Source: Symbiodinium natans (lineage: Eukaryota; Sar; Dinophyceae; Suessiales; Symbiodiniaceae). From it: DNA of 64,000 bases. The translations under genes and the position numbers were made by a program. This document shows positions 1-10,978 of this stretch, in pieces. Within the stretch, counting starts at the first letter, position 1. Each line of letters opens with the position of its first letter. Location of the stretch: the NCBI GenBank assembly GCA_905221605.1, contig CAJNDS010002540.1, forward strand, positions 26,001 to 90,000, read 5' to 3'. The notes beneath the pieces were generated by a model that worked only from the letters and a program-made list of their open reading frames with translations, had not been told where the DNA came from and made no database searches.

Positions 1-123
1 ACCTGGGTAGACTGACGAATCCAGGCAATGAGCGGTATCTTCCCCGAGATGGGATTGTCAATCAGCTAACCGTCGAACGAGGAAGTAGATGTGATGGAAG
101 TGATTCTGAAGCTAGATCTCATG

Positions 124-1240
124 TCACGAGCAAGACGAGTCCTCCTTGTCCGTGTCCATGGAGCGATACTCCCGGTTGCCTGCCAAGTCGTCGCAGCGGA
201 GGCCCTTCTGCGCGAAGTGCACGCACTTCCTCTCCGAAGCAGGGAAGAAAAAAGCTCACTTTTTTGGGGGGGGCTTTCCATGGGTCTTCCGGGTCTTCCA
301 ATATTCTCCCCTTATGTGTGGCATCGGGAGCCGAAGTGTTCTTCAAGCTTTGGTGCTGAGAACCCCAACTTGACGAAAATGAACAAAAGAACGCTGTGCT
401 GTGCGCAGCAAGGAACTCGTTGTGGCGGCTGGAGCCGATCGTCACCTTGGTCTTGCCCCAGAGCTGTTCGTATTGCTTGCACTGAACCCGCAAGTCCATG
501 CCCCAACCACCCCCTGCGTCCTTGGCTGAAGTGCATCTGGAAATAATGAAATGGCATATGCCCAGTTGGCATTGAACTCTTTGCAATCACACCCCGAAAA
601 CTCGATACCCAAAACTTACCTCCCATGAGCGTCTGGGCATCCGTCCGCTTCACGCATAGATGGTTCGTGTGAGAATTCCAGATGTGGAATTGGTCGCCGT
701 TCTTGTGGTCGTTTGCACGCTTGTGGGCATTGCCGGCATCCCACTCGCATTTCACGCGGTGTGTAGGTAAGAGGCACTTCATATTGGTATGGGACGTGCC
801 GAAGTTGATGTCTTGAACTACGTAGTCAGTCTTGTGGCCTTTTGAATCGCACTCAAGGACAAGCTTCATGTCCCAGCCGAGGCTGTTGCGCCGGCGCCGT
901 CGGTGACGGCGCCGCCGGCGCCGGCGGTGCTCCAAGTGACCACAAATGCGGCCACCCTCCTCGGTGATCTTGAATCCTGCATCTTCATTGTCAAAGCCTA
1001 AGCGGTGGCCCCGGTTGCCTGACCACCCAGGGCAATGCACCGGCTCAGGTGGCATCACGCACTTCTTGTCATGGTGCGTTGTGCCCAGTGGGATCAGAAT
1101 GCCGCCTCCCCCGCCCTGACTGTTGTCCACCTTGCAGGCCAACTCCAGCTCCATGCCCCATCCGGCATCCCATCGATCAACGCGCCGCACGCACAAGGCT
1201 CTCGGGTCGTTTTCGTCATTGGGATTCCGGTAGACATGGA
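124..1240 (-). repeat. Three tandem ~95-residue modules inside gene 1
   Basis: Modules begin at an aromatic F-x-(V/I) strand and run through (L/I)C, GW(G/D)M, a Cys, G(T/S)(T/S), KC and a final Cys before a Gly/His/Arg-rich stretch. Approximate spans are 1240-975, 975-690 and 690-124, the last split over three exons. The middle copy has an arginine-rich insertion. Seen directly by comparing the translated units; function unknown. Confidence 0.65.
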
Positions 1241-1900
1241 AGCGATCTCCATGCTTGTCCTGTGTATTGGCTCGGTAGTTCTTGTCCCCAGCCTCCTTGA
1301 TGCAGTTCACGTTGGAGAAGGTCTTGCCACAGAGCTCCCCACCTTCACGGTTGCTGCCAATGTACTCAATGGTGACCCCGGCCTTGTTCATGGCGAGCTC
1401 GCGGGAATTGTCTTTCTCGGCCATCTCAAAGCCAAGGATCCGAACCCATTTGCCTACCGAGCCCAAGACCGGGATGCTCACACCCAGGAGAACATCCACC
1501 CCCACAGAGACCCTGGTAGGTCCTCGGGCATTGAACATGCTCTGAAGGCAGTTGTACTCTCCGTGGCCTTGTTTTCCACAGTGGCTGTAGACAGCTGGCG
1601 TGAGGTCTCCCAGGTTCAAGTTCACCTCCAAAGGAGCCGCCACACCCAAGGGAGGTGGGACGAAGATGGGAAGGCTTAACGTGATCGTCATCTTGTTGAT
1701 GAAGGGGTAGTAGGCCACGTTAGCGATCCCTGCACATGCGGACCAGCCGATGGCATCGGCAATCTTTCCGAGCACGCCGCCAATGCACAAGGTGACTGCG
1801 GCCCAGATGTGGAAGCTCGTGAAGAAGGCCGCGGCACCGTTGCACGACGCCACGGACACGCCGAAGCTTAGAATGAACCTTCGGGGGACTGCTCCCTGCT
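124..1900 (-). CDS. Gene 1: Cys/Trp-rich repeat protein, three 3' exons
   Basis: Three minus-strand exons, 1900-620, 513-417 and 229-124, join in phase and end in TGA at 126-124. Junctions: a long CT tract then AG at 1902-1901, donor GTAAGT from 619, AG at 515-514, donor GT at 416-415, AG at 231-230. About 490 residues are visible. An N-terminal hydrophobic stretch (about nt 1860-1690) could be membrane-associated. The rest contains at least three copies of a module of about 95 residues, marked by GW(G/D)M followed by a Cys, then G(T/S)(T/S)(H/R) and a KC pair. The phase-correct join at 417/229 restores the KC motif of the third module, which supports the model. I do not recognise a named family. 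Paired cysteines suggest a secreted or surface protein. The start codon and any upstream exons are not identified; they would lie beyond the microsatellite at 1921. Confidence 0.7.
889..930 (-). repeat. GC-rich simple repeat coding for an Arg tract, with a perfect 9-bp hairpin
   Basis: A GCC/GGC-rich tract inserts about 14 residues, almost all arginine, into the second module of gene 1 without breaking the frame. It contains a perfect inverted repeat (893-901 and 905-913, arm GGCGCCGTC, 3-nt loop). The other two modules lack it, so it is a local expansion. Confidence 0.7.
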
Positions 1901-1917
1901 CTGTGTAGAGGGAAGCA

Positions 1918-1920
<3 letters not shown>

Positions 1921-2004
<84 letters not shown>

Positions 2005-2021
2005 GGGGAGAGAGAGGGAGG
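1921..2021. repeat. (AG)n microsatellite; CT polypyrimidine tract of a gene 1 intron
   Basis: About 80 bp of pure AG on the plus strand followed by impure AG/GGAG. On the gene strand it is a CT tract that ends about 10-20 nt upstream of the AG acceptor at 1902-1901, so it probably serves as an oversized polypyrimidine tract. Confidence 0.9.
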
Positions 2022-2034
2022 GTCAGAGGCGCCA

Positions 2035-2345
2035 AAATGGATCAAATTGCCTAGTTCGTGCTGAACAATGGGGGGTCAAAGGGATCAGAGGGGTCGACAT
2101 GGTTCAAGTTGCCTAATTCGTGCTGAACAATGGCGGGTCAGAGGGTCAGAGAAACATGGATCAAATCGCTGAATTCGTATTGAACAATCGGGGGTCAAAG
2201 GGATTAGAGAAGCCAAGATGGATCAAATTGCCAAATTCGTGCTCAACTCTGGAGGGTGAGAAGGGTCAGAGTGGCCAAAATGGACCAAAATTGCCTAATT
2301 CGTGTTGAATAATGGGGGGGGCCAAAGGGTCAGAGAGGTCAAAGA
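2035..2345. repeat. ~60-bp minisatellite, five copies
   Basis: Five imperfect direct copies start near 2038, 2098, 2155, 2217 and 2278. Each opens with ATGG(A/T)(T/C)CAA and continues through an ATTCGTG(C/T)TGAA-like core into a G-rich half with GGGTCA. Copies differ by substitutions and 1-5 bp indels. Short open frames through it are a product of the repeat. Confidence 0.85.
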
Positions 2346-3143
2346 GAGGTTTAGGTTTTACGTAGGGATTGCTGTAAAAGGGCGCAGATATTGTGAAGGT
2401 TAGGATGTAGCAGAGGCCCGATTGTGGAGGGCGATCTAATACTTTTCTACCACCCCACGACGTCCGAGGCGGCAAAACCACCCAAACCATTCCATTCAGG
2501 GTTTAGACCTAAACTCACGACAATAGCTTACTTCCAATAAAACGTCTTTCGTCACTGGTGGGAAGGTTGAGAGAGAGATCTTCTGGTGAATAACACACCC
2601 CCTCCACCCCTCCCCAAACTCAACAAGACCAAAGCACGAGAGAGGGTCGCCAGGTTTCACTCCTTAGTTCGTTCCCATGCCAAGGGAAACAGAGCGCAGC
2701 GCTCAGTCCAGCTTCGAAACGTCCCTTTTCGCTGCACATGTTCTCCCAAAAAACTCCCCCCAGGAAAATTCAACTGCACGAAGGGACTGTGGCGGTGCGG
2801 CGTGCCCGAAACCCTGAAAAAATCTGGGATCTGGCATGCGACGTCCCGGAAGCAAGCCCAAGTACGATTAGCCTCGCAAGAGCACCCCCCAAACTTACCC
2901 AAAACATCCCAAAACCTTGTGCGCTGCCCGGCCGAGACTCCAAAGCACACGGAGCACTCACCCTTGACGCAACTCTGCGGGCCCTTGAGAAGGGTCCACG
3001 AAAAGGAAAAGCCGAAATTGGGGAAAGGTTTGCACACATAACTCGTACCCTAAAACGGATGCTTTCTTATGATCGCATCATATGGGATATCATACGGTAG
3101 TAGTATCACAAGAAAAGTTAACATGTGAAACTGGCAGACCTTC
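2346..3143. other. No supported gene
   Basis: Open frames exist on both strands at 2.6-3.04 kb, but none stands out by composition and no splice-consistent exon was found. Confidence 0.4.
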
Positions 3144-4330
3144 TCACAGACCTACAAAAATGAAATCTTGGTTTGCCAAGAAGAGTCCCAAGGCCTTAGA
3201 ACCTTCGTAGGCGAGAGAGCCCTCAGGATCTCGACCTCTTTTTCTTTGCCTTTCTAGCCATGCATCCTCTGCATAAGTATGGCTAAGCTTCCCGGTGTAA
3301 AGCCCACTCGGCGGGGTCATCTTGAAGCCAATATCACCCACTATCTTCTAGAAAGATGATTCAGGGGTACCCAAATTGTAGGGTTCCCTCTCTGGGGGTC
3401 GCCCCATGCGCACGGCTAAACATACCATTTCCAACCGCAAACCCTGAACCCTCCCCAAATATCTCGAGCGCCTCAGCTTACGGTACTTCGTTTGATCCTG
3501 CTCTGCGAAGCCTAGCTATGCACATGCCTCGCAATCTACTCTTGTCTCGCAACCTACCAAAGCTCGCTGAAATGTGTTGTTGCATGACCCGTCCTTGATC
3601 AAAGTCGTCAATGCGGACAGGTGATCAAAGGCCAGACCACCACCACCCAAGCACTGCCCACTGACCTCTCTGATCATCTTGGGGCCCCGAACTTAGGCTT
3701 GTTCGTTCTGGTTCTTCATGGTTTGGGATTACTGTTGCAGTCATCCATAGGAGTTATCTTGCAGCATCCCTTCATGTAGTCTCTGTGTAGATTGTAGTCG
3801 AACAGTCCTGGTTCCTCTGTGGAAATGGTTCCTTCTGGTTCGTCTAGAACAAAGTCATGTTCGTGGATATGCTTCTTCTGGTTTTGAGGCTGTCCTACTG
3901 CCACCGCAACCCCACAGAATCGGTGGACACTTCTTGAAAAAGGGTGCTCTTGTCTCAACAAGTCATGCCACTGTTGAACATGGCGGGGAGCGATGCAGTA
4001 GTCAAGAAACTTTCGTGGCTTCTGAGAATTGGCCTCCTCCCATTCAATAACACATGATCCCCCCGGCCCTCCAACAATAAATACGAGAACTCCTGGGCGG
4101 CTTCCCAGAAACCTCTCAAAGAATTGGCCAGAACAACTACTCTCCTTGGGAATTGGAGGGGATCTCGGGGATCTCGCATTTTGTTGGTGGGGACAGAGTG
4201 TTGTGTTCGATTTGGGCCCTCATGGGCCCCTGTTGCTGAGGCTGCTGCGCACAAGCTGCAGGTAAATGCGCCACCAGTGCAGGGCCCAAGACCGATGCCC
4301 TTGGACTTGAAGCTTTCGGCGACCTGAGGG
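3144..4330 (-). CDS. Candidate multi-exon gene, unrecognised product
   Basis: Three minus-strand stretches have coding-like composition. The first, about 4326-4215, starts after an AG and encodes AESFKSKGIGLG followed by a Cys-rich segment. The second, about 3890-3725, is acidic and ends MDDCN just before a possible GTAATC donor. The third, about 3340-3150, contains WLERQRKRGRDPEGS. No family is recognised. Exon joining is a guess, and the stretches could belong to different genes or be chance open frames. Confidence 0.35.
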
Positions 4331-6343
4331 GTCACTTTTTAACCCCAACCTCCAAGAGTTTGTGAAGGATGGAAGCTGCAGTCTCTTCCTTCCTTCCTGC
4401 GCACTCGGGTTTTCCTGCTTGCCGTGGCCGAATGAGAAAAGAGAGCCCGAATCTACTCCCAAACCTCAACTGCTAAGCTGTTTAACAATGTTTAACAGTT
4501 TAACACCCTCACAATCCTTCGAAGGCCCTCGCCCGAAGAGCGAGGCCTCCAACAAGGCCGCGCTGGACAAGGACTTCTTGGCCTTCCGGAGTCGGGCCAT
4601 GATACCTCTGGGAACTCAGAAGAGGCTTTTCTTCCTTTTGGGGATTCGTCTCAAGGAAAAGGGGGGGAGAGCCTTCCCTTTCCGCTTGGCAGTTCATTTC
4701 GTAGAAGAGTCCGCTGGGTGCTTTGCCACTGTCTTTTCCTAGAAAACGTTCAAGAGGAAAGCTGGCTCAAGCAGAACGCAGATCGAGAGGCTCATGATGG
4801 CCGAATGGAAATTTATGTGTGCCTGAATTTTTGCTTGGCCAGTAACTTGCAACTAGACGGAATCACAGAAACCACGTAGACACTACTCCAAGTTGTCTGC
4901 CAGTGAATACTGGACCCCTAAAAACCTAAACCATGCAGAATGAATGAGATGTCGTGAATGGCCACGAGTAAAGGTTGGGGGAGGGCGGGGGGGGGGGGGG
5001 GGGTGGGGTTGGCTTGGGTGGCACGTGTGGAATGTATAACTCATGAGGCTACTTAAACCCACAGGTATCCTTTGTGTTTTGGTTGGGTCTATTTCAGGAG
5101 GTCTGAAAGCGAGCTTTCTAAGAAGGGGACTGCATGGCGGGGGCCGACCAGCAACAAACTTCATGACAACAAGTTGTGCGTTCTGCCGTTGGGGATACCT
5201 GCTCTGGATAGTCGGGGACGGGTGAATCTCTGCGTATTGTCACAAAGGCTCCTGGTTGTTCTGTTTGCAACCAAGACTCTCGGCCTTAGGGTCTCCAACT
5301 CCTCCGAGTGCTGCGCATCACCTGTCGCTTCGAGGAGGTCTGAGAAACAAAAGAACCAAGATACCAAGGTCCTTGACGGGTTCAAGCACCTATATGGTAT
5401 GTGGTGTGCACATTCTTGGCCTCCCGGGGGGGGGGTTTATTTCTGGGGGCACTCTGGGGCCTAAGTAGAGGCATACAGTATACGCGCTTGGACAGAGCAA
5501 GTCGAAGAAAGGATTCCATGCGCACGACCACCAGAAGGGCATACTTCGTTTCAGAAGCAAAACAACATCTCAGAGACTAATGCACACCCTTGCACACACA
5601 CACACACAAACACGTATACACTGGCGGAAAAACCAACAGCACATGCGACAACAGAAAAGAGGGTCTGGCTGTGCAATGTAGAAAAATAACTAGGGTCGGG
5701 ATTTGGGGTGTGTTCCCCTGTAACCTTGCAATTCTTCAAACTTCACGCGTCTACTGTAAAGGCAAGAAGCATAGCAACGAAGGCTGCTGGCGTGTGCAGA
5801 GACAGTCGACGTAGTTTTGGATTGCTGGGCTCTCCTGCCATAGCAGGGTAGGGTGATCCTCACGCTTCAGCTTGAGACCATCTGCCCTGGCCTCTCCGTT
5901 CTCAGAAAAAGGGGGGAGGGGGCGGGGCAAGAAGGGACTCAACATTGGAGACTTTCTTTGGAACCGTGGGTGTGCGCTGTGCGCTGCCCAACGACGGAGC
6001 ATCGTGCTCTGTGCTGGACTTGTGTGGCTAAGACTGCCAAGCCTCGTCCTCACAAAAGAAGTGTGTGACTCAGCGTTCTCTGGGTGTAATTGTGCACACA
6101 TGTCCAGGTCGTTGGCTAAACACGAACTTTTTTGTGAGCATTCCCAAGGGGGGTGGGGCTTGTACCCTGCCCTGGCTCATGGCTGTCCGTTCTGACAGTC
6201 AAAGGAACAAGTACGCAGGCATTAATCAACTTCACGATATTGACTCCCACGAAGGTGTACTTTCTTCGTTGCTGGATGCCTACCAGCACAACCCCAACCT
6301 CAACTCAATGCATGTAATAAGCCAATAAGTCCTACATCTGACA
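4331..6343. other. No supported gene; G-run and CA repeat
   Basis: Contains a run of about 17 G near 4987-5003 and a short CA microsatellite near 5593-5612. Open frames on both strands are not distinctive. Possibly intron or intergenic DNA. Confidence 0.4.
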
Positions 6344-6500
6344 TTAACACTCGCAGATGTCCTTGACCCAGTCTGCCGCTTCAGTAAAGGTCCCGTTGCA
6401 ATACTTCGCCACCGTGAAGCCATGCACATGCTCCTTGCTCTCAGCTTTCTGAGCCCTCTGCAAAGCGGTCGCTGCCCCTTTAGCGCAGGTTTCAGAACCG
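6344..6500 (-). CDS. Candidate terminal exon
   Basis: A minus-strand frame of about 50 codons ends in TAA at 6344. It is rich in Lys, Glu and Ala and contains KYCNGTFTEAADWVKD before the stop, a composition unlike its surroundings. The acceptor is not pinned down. Product not recognised. Confidence 0.35.
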
Positions 6501-7158
6501 GGCTTAGGTGTAAAGGCTGAAGTGGCCAAGCTCGCATGAAAGACGTTTGTGCCTTGCCTGGCAACTTTGCAAGCAGTTCGCAGTGACAGGATTGGCGTGT
6601 GTGTTTCTACAAATCTCGCATTCTTTTGACAAGGCAGAGAACCCTTTGGCCCTTTAAGTGATCGAGACAATGTGACGTTGGTTCCTTCGAGACATCAAAT
6701 CTGGGGGGGCACTCGCAGTTGTTAAAACCCCTTCCTCTTCCCTCCGTGCCTTCCGACTATCTGCCCACCTCCCTCTCCCCTGAAGCAGAGCGAGGCTCGT
6801 AGTGCTTGAGATCGATCAACCGTAAGCGGCTCATGGTTGGCAGGTGCCTCAGCTGTGCAACAGTGCGTGTTGCTTGAATTTCAAATTCAAATTTGGACTC
6901 TCAGAGGGCTCGGAGCAGGCCACGGTTCGGGGGGAAGTCATCCAAAAGACGCACTCTTCAGTGGGCCTCCCGAGAAGCTCTCAATGTGGATCTCCCAGAA
7001 GGCTCTTCCTGTCCCTTTTGCCCTGTTTTAAGGCGTCTTCAGCCGGAAGCTTGCAGAGAACCAAAGCATTTCCAAAGAAGAAACAACTGGTACAGTCTCA
7101 TAGTACAGACTGGTCTTGGATGAGGAATTCAACCGGTAAAGCACAAAAGCAAGAGGTG

Positions 7159-7510
7159 TCACACCAAGCGAAGCATTTCTACTGTCTCCATGATTGTATG
7201 CTTCATGTTTCTGCTGAAGGCTCCACTGAATGTGCAGTACAGATGCTCTGCGCTCTTCTGCGTGGCGTTGTGCAATCGCGCCTTGAACGTTGCAACGGAT
7301 TCGCCGCCCTTCAGAAGCTCCACAAACTGGTGCCCCACGCCGTTTTCCTGTGCCGACTCTCAGCTCCAGGCTCTGACGGTCTCAGGAACCAAGAGATCTT
7401 AGACTTCGATGTGTCCGGGGACATCCTGCTCTGGAGCTCTAACAGCTCTTCGTCAGTCGGAGCCCTCACGGCCTCATCGTGCAAGACCAGGCTGGACTTT
7501 GCGAAGTAGT
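7159..7510 (-). CDS. Candidate exons, unrecognised product
   Basis: Two adjacent coding-like frames on the minus strand. About 7510-7405 reads LHDEAVRAPTDEELLELQ. From an AG near 7347, a second frame reads ENGVGHQFVELLKGG and continues about 60 codons to TGA at 7161-7159. They differ by one frame, so they need a short intron or an indel between them. Both look like protein sequence; no family is recognised. Confidence 0.35.
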
Positions 7511-8639
7511 CCAGCTTTTGAGTTTCCTTGTGCCTGGAAAAATGTCGGCTTCTTCGGGGGGCCTTGAGGGCCTCGAGTGGTCTTGCCAACTTTGCCAACC
7601 TCCTATTCGGGACTGTGGGTCGAATCGTTGGGTCGAGCTTCTCTGGTACTCTTTTCCCACGGCACTCACCTATAGGGGCCCGAACCCCACATGCCAATCA
7701 TCATCATAAACCATATTGGGGGATTTTAGGGGTTGCCCTGAACCCCCCCAAGGACAATGCTACAACCCTGTGCTTCCGAGGAACATCTTCGACACCAAGG
7801 AGAGGCCGATCAACTCGTTGCAATCAGAAACGTGTCCGAACCTCTTTGCTCTTTTAGGGCAGAAAGGGTGCTTTGATAGTGGTCTCTGAGCGACCAAAGG
7901 AATCAGAGCCAACCCTCTCTTTCCCCCTGGAAGGGAGCCTTCCGAAAGTTGCAAATCAAAGCTGAGGATTTGCAAAATCATCAACATGGTTCGGCCCTGA
8001 ATTTCGCGATCTGCTGGGTGGAGCGTTCCAGTCCAGGGGTTCTTAGTTCTTGGAGAGTGGCCTCTGTTTCCGGTGCTTTTTCTGCACAGTTGCGGGAGTT
8101 GCGGGTAAGATCCTGAGCACAGGCAGCATGGCGCACGCTGAGAGCTTAGATGGGGGGGTCTCAGCAAACGCTCGACCTCACTCGGAAGTCTACTTTCTTC
8201 CACCCAATTGTGTTCAAACCTCGAGCTGCAATAGACATGCTGTGCACCCTCACAAGCCCAGGAGCTTCCCGACAAAGAAGTCCACGTCCATGACCTCCAG
8301 AGGAAGTCAAACTCATGAAATATCTCCCATGCGCAGTCTCTGGGATAACTCCCAGAGAATTCCGAATCTGCGTGCCGCTACATTCGAAGTCCATGTGAGA
8401 GAAGGGGCATCTGTACAAGCCAAGCAACAGGACCAACCGAAAAGCCAAAGGCAAATATGGAGTTGCAATACAAGCAAGGTAGCTGCATATCTGCACGCAT
8501 CTACACAGCAATTAAGACAACTTCAGAGACTCAGAACCCCACAACAGATTCGGATGAACATCGCTACAAGTTCAAGGCCCCACCATGCTTTTAAGCCCGA
8601 AGTTCTAAACCCGGAAGCCCGAAACCCGCAGCTCGAAAC

Positions 8640-8885
8640 TTCTGTGGAACAGAGCCATTGCGCTGTCATCTAAGCGGTGATTTGGGCCAGAATACAACCT
8701 TGAGCCATCGCCAAACTCAAGGCCCTCAAGCCCTGGGACTGGGATGACCTGAACTTGGCACATCTCGTCAACGTAGGTGGCCATTTCGTGCGCCATCGTC
8801 GATTCCTAAGACTCAAATAATACACGGTTTGGCCCTCTACTTCACGTACAAATTGGACAGGGAATTCCATGAGGGCATATGCTGA
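8640..8885 (-). CDS. Candidate exon pair
   Basis: Minus-strand frames read EFPVQFVREVEGQTVYY (about 8870-8815) and then, one frame over, MATYVDEMCQVQVIPVPG (about 8790-8670). The change of frame falls near an AG at about 8809. Coding-like composition but no recognised domain and no confirmed boundaries. Confidence 0.3.
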
Positions 8886-10693
8886 AGAACTATGCCTCCT
8901 CTTGGCGCTTCTTGGCGAAAGGTTTTGGATTGGCAACGTGATCAAGCTCGCACATCCCATCGACAAAGGAGAAGATTTCAGACCCAACCTAGGACAAATT
9001 CGGAATTTACCAGCCAGCTACAGGATCCAGGGATGCAGATAATGATATGGCGCAGGTGTTGCTCCAATGGACATGACTCTGTAGCTTCTGAACGGCAACT
9101 GACTTCAGAAGATCATCAATGCTTGACACGTGCCTGGGACCATCCGCTAAGGTCACCATCTCCATGGCAGGGTAAGTATCCAGCAGTCATGAGCACCAAG
9201 ATAGCTTCCTAAAAGCTGGGCTGGCAACCATTGTGCCAATCCCTTGCTGCAATTAGCCTTGACAACATTCTACTGCAATATCCTTGTGAGAGCTAGGTTC
9301 CGAACGAAAGCGCGAAACTGTGATGCAACAAGGACCAGTGCCCAAGTGCCTTCACAGACAAGGCAGGGGTTGAAAGATCAGACCAGGTTGGGGACGGTTG
9401 CAGTGTCAACTGCATATTGTTTGTAGGGTCTATTTTCAGAAATTGTCGGCGCTTCTACATGTTTCTATGGGGCCTGGTTTTGTTGGTGTTTTCATCAGAA
9501 AGGGGATGCTGTGCGTCTGTGTCTTCTTGGGTAGCTTCACAAAACAGGCCCAAGACTCCATCGTGGACATCTCACTGTTGCTTTTCATGATGCTGAGCTC
9601 CTCCTTCATGAGCTCCTTCCCTTCTTGGCCCTTTCCACACCTCAGCTCGGCGCAGTAGGAGGTACCCCCAAGGCAATCCGGCATCTCCTTTTTGGGCAAC
9701 CTGGGCATCTTTTCTTGTGTCCAATGCTTGAGGCCTGCTCACAAACGAGAGCGGTGGGAGGCAATCTGGGTTTGTTGTTGAAGGGATTTTCGTCTCGAGG
9801 CCCCCATCGCGACAAAGCTGTTTTTAGGAGTGATCTGCATTTTTTTAAGGCAGGGGAGGGGGCAGGGTGGGGATTCCTATGCTCTTCACTTCGCCCCGTT
9901 TGCTGATTCTCTTTTGATGATACTAGATGAAAAATTTGAGACTTCCAAACATCCCCCTCTGCCTTGAGTTGCTGGGGTGGAGATTCCCACTGCTCCAGTG
10001 CCTTTTACTGCGGAGCTGACTTTCAGCCAGCTTTGCCTGAATTCGTATTCTATACAACGCATGTCATCTGCCCAGATAGGTTGAACCTCGAGCCATCTGG
10101 TTGCTTTTCGATTCACGATTTTGCGAGAATTGACTCTGGGTGGGGATCCTACTGTTGTGATTCTGAACTTTCTCCTAAAACAGAAGACGCAGATTTCTTG
10201 CTTGCCCTAGAAGAGTCTGCGTAAAGAAGCCACCGCGACTCGACATGTGAGGGCCGTTCTCAATCATGGTCATGATTCTAGAAAACAGCTTTGTATGGAG
10301 GGCTCCTCCCCCCAAAGAGGGAGCCCAGTTTCTCAAAAAAAATCCGGCATATAGGTGCATGGGAGGCACCATGAATCAATGAGTCGTAAGGGGGCTCCGC
10401 ACTTGACCACAGTGTTAGCAGGGTGCATGTTCTGGCCCGTAGACAGCCAGAGGCCCAAAGCAGGCATAAAGGGTCATGTTGCCCAAGTCTACTTCTGATG
10501 CCAGACTTGCAATATGCGAGCGGCGTTGTAGAGACCCCATTTCTGGACATCTCAATCCGTGCAGAAGTAGCCGAGACACATCTCGGCCATCAGCTTCATC
10601 TTGGCTGCAAACTCTTCCACCGCTGCCTTGAAACAGACACCGTTTCTAAGGTGGGATGTAGTGTGTTTTCTGCACGGGTTTATGTGCATATTA
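8886..10693. other. No supported gene
   Basis: Scattered short frames on both strands, none with convincing composition or splice boundaries. Confidence 0.4.
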
Positions 10694-10898
10694 CCCTTAA
10701 ACCCTAAACCCTTTTGAACCTGGAAGCTGCTTCATGCCCTAAAGGCCCTAAACCTTAGCCGCCTTGAGCCCCAGAATGGCCACAGGTTAAAGCCCGGAGT
10801 GGCTTCGCACAAGAGCCAGCAAGGGGAATCCCTCACAGCAAGAACAGTGGTTTAGGGTTTTTTTGCCACCCGAGGGTTTAGGGTTTAGGGTTTAGGGT
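10694..10898. repeat. Interstitial telomere-like repeats (CCCTAAA / TTTAGGG)
   Basis: Two degenerate CCCTAAA units lie at 10694-10712 and TTTAGGG units at 10849-10860 and 10872-10898 (three near-perfect in a row). The orientations diverge, C-rich then G-rich, so this is not a head-to-head telomere fusion. TTTAGGG is the known telomere unit of dinoflagellates and of plants. Confidence 0.75.
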
Positions 10899-10978
10899 CT
10901 CGAGCTGACGCAGGCAAGGTAGGTGCAACGTCGGAAAGGACACATTGGCCCGTGACTGATTAACTCCCAAGACATGTT

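Noticed and set aside
2027-2290. GCCAAAATGG words resembling the reverse complement of the dinoflagellate spliced leader
   Set aside because: Only 10 of 22 bases match and the words belong to the minisatellite unit; no retroposed-gene structure follows.
10694-10898. Chromosome end or telomere fusion
   Set aside because: Tracts are short, diverge in the wrong orientation for a fusion, and sequence continues on both sides.
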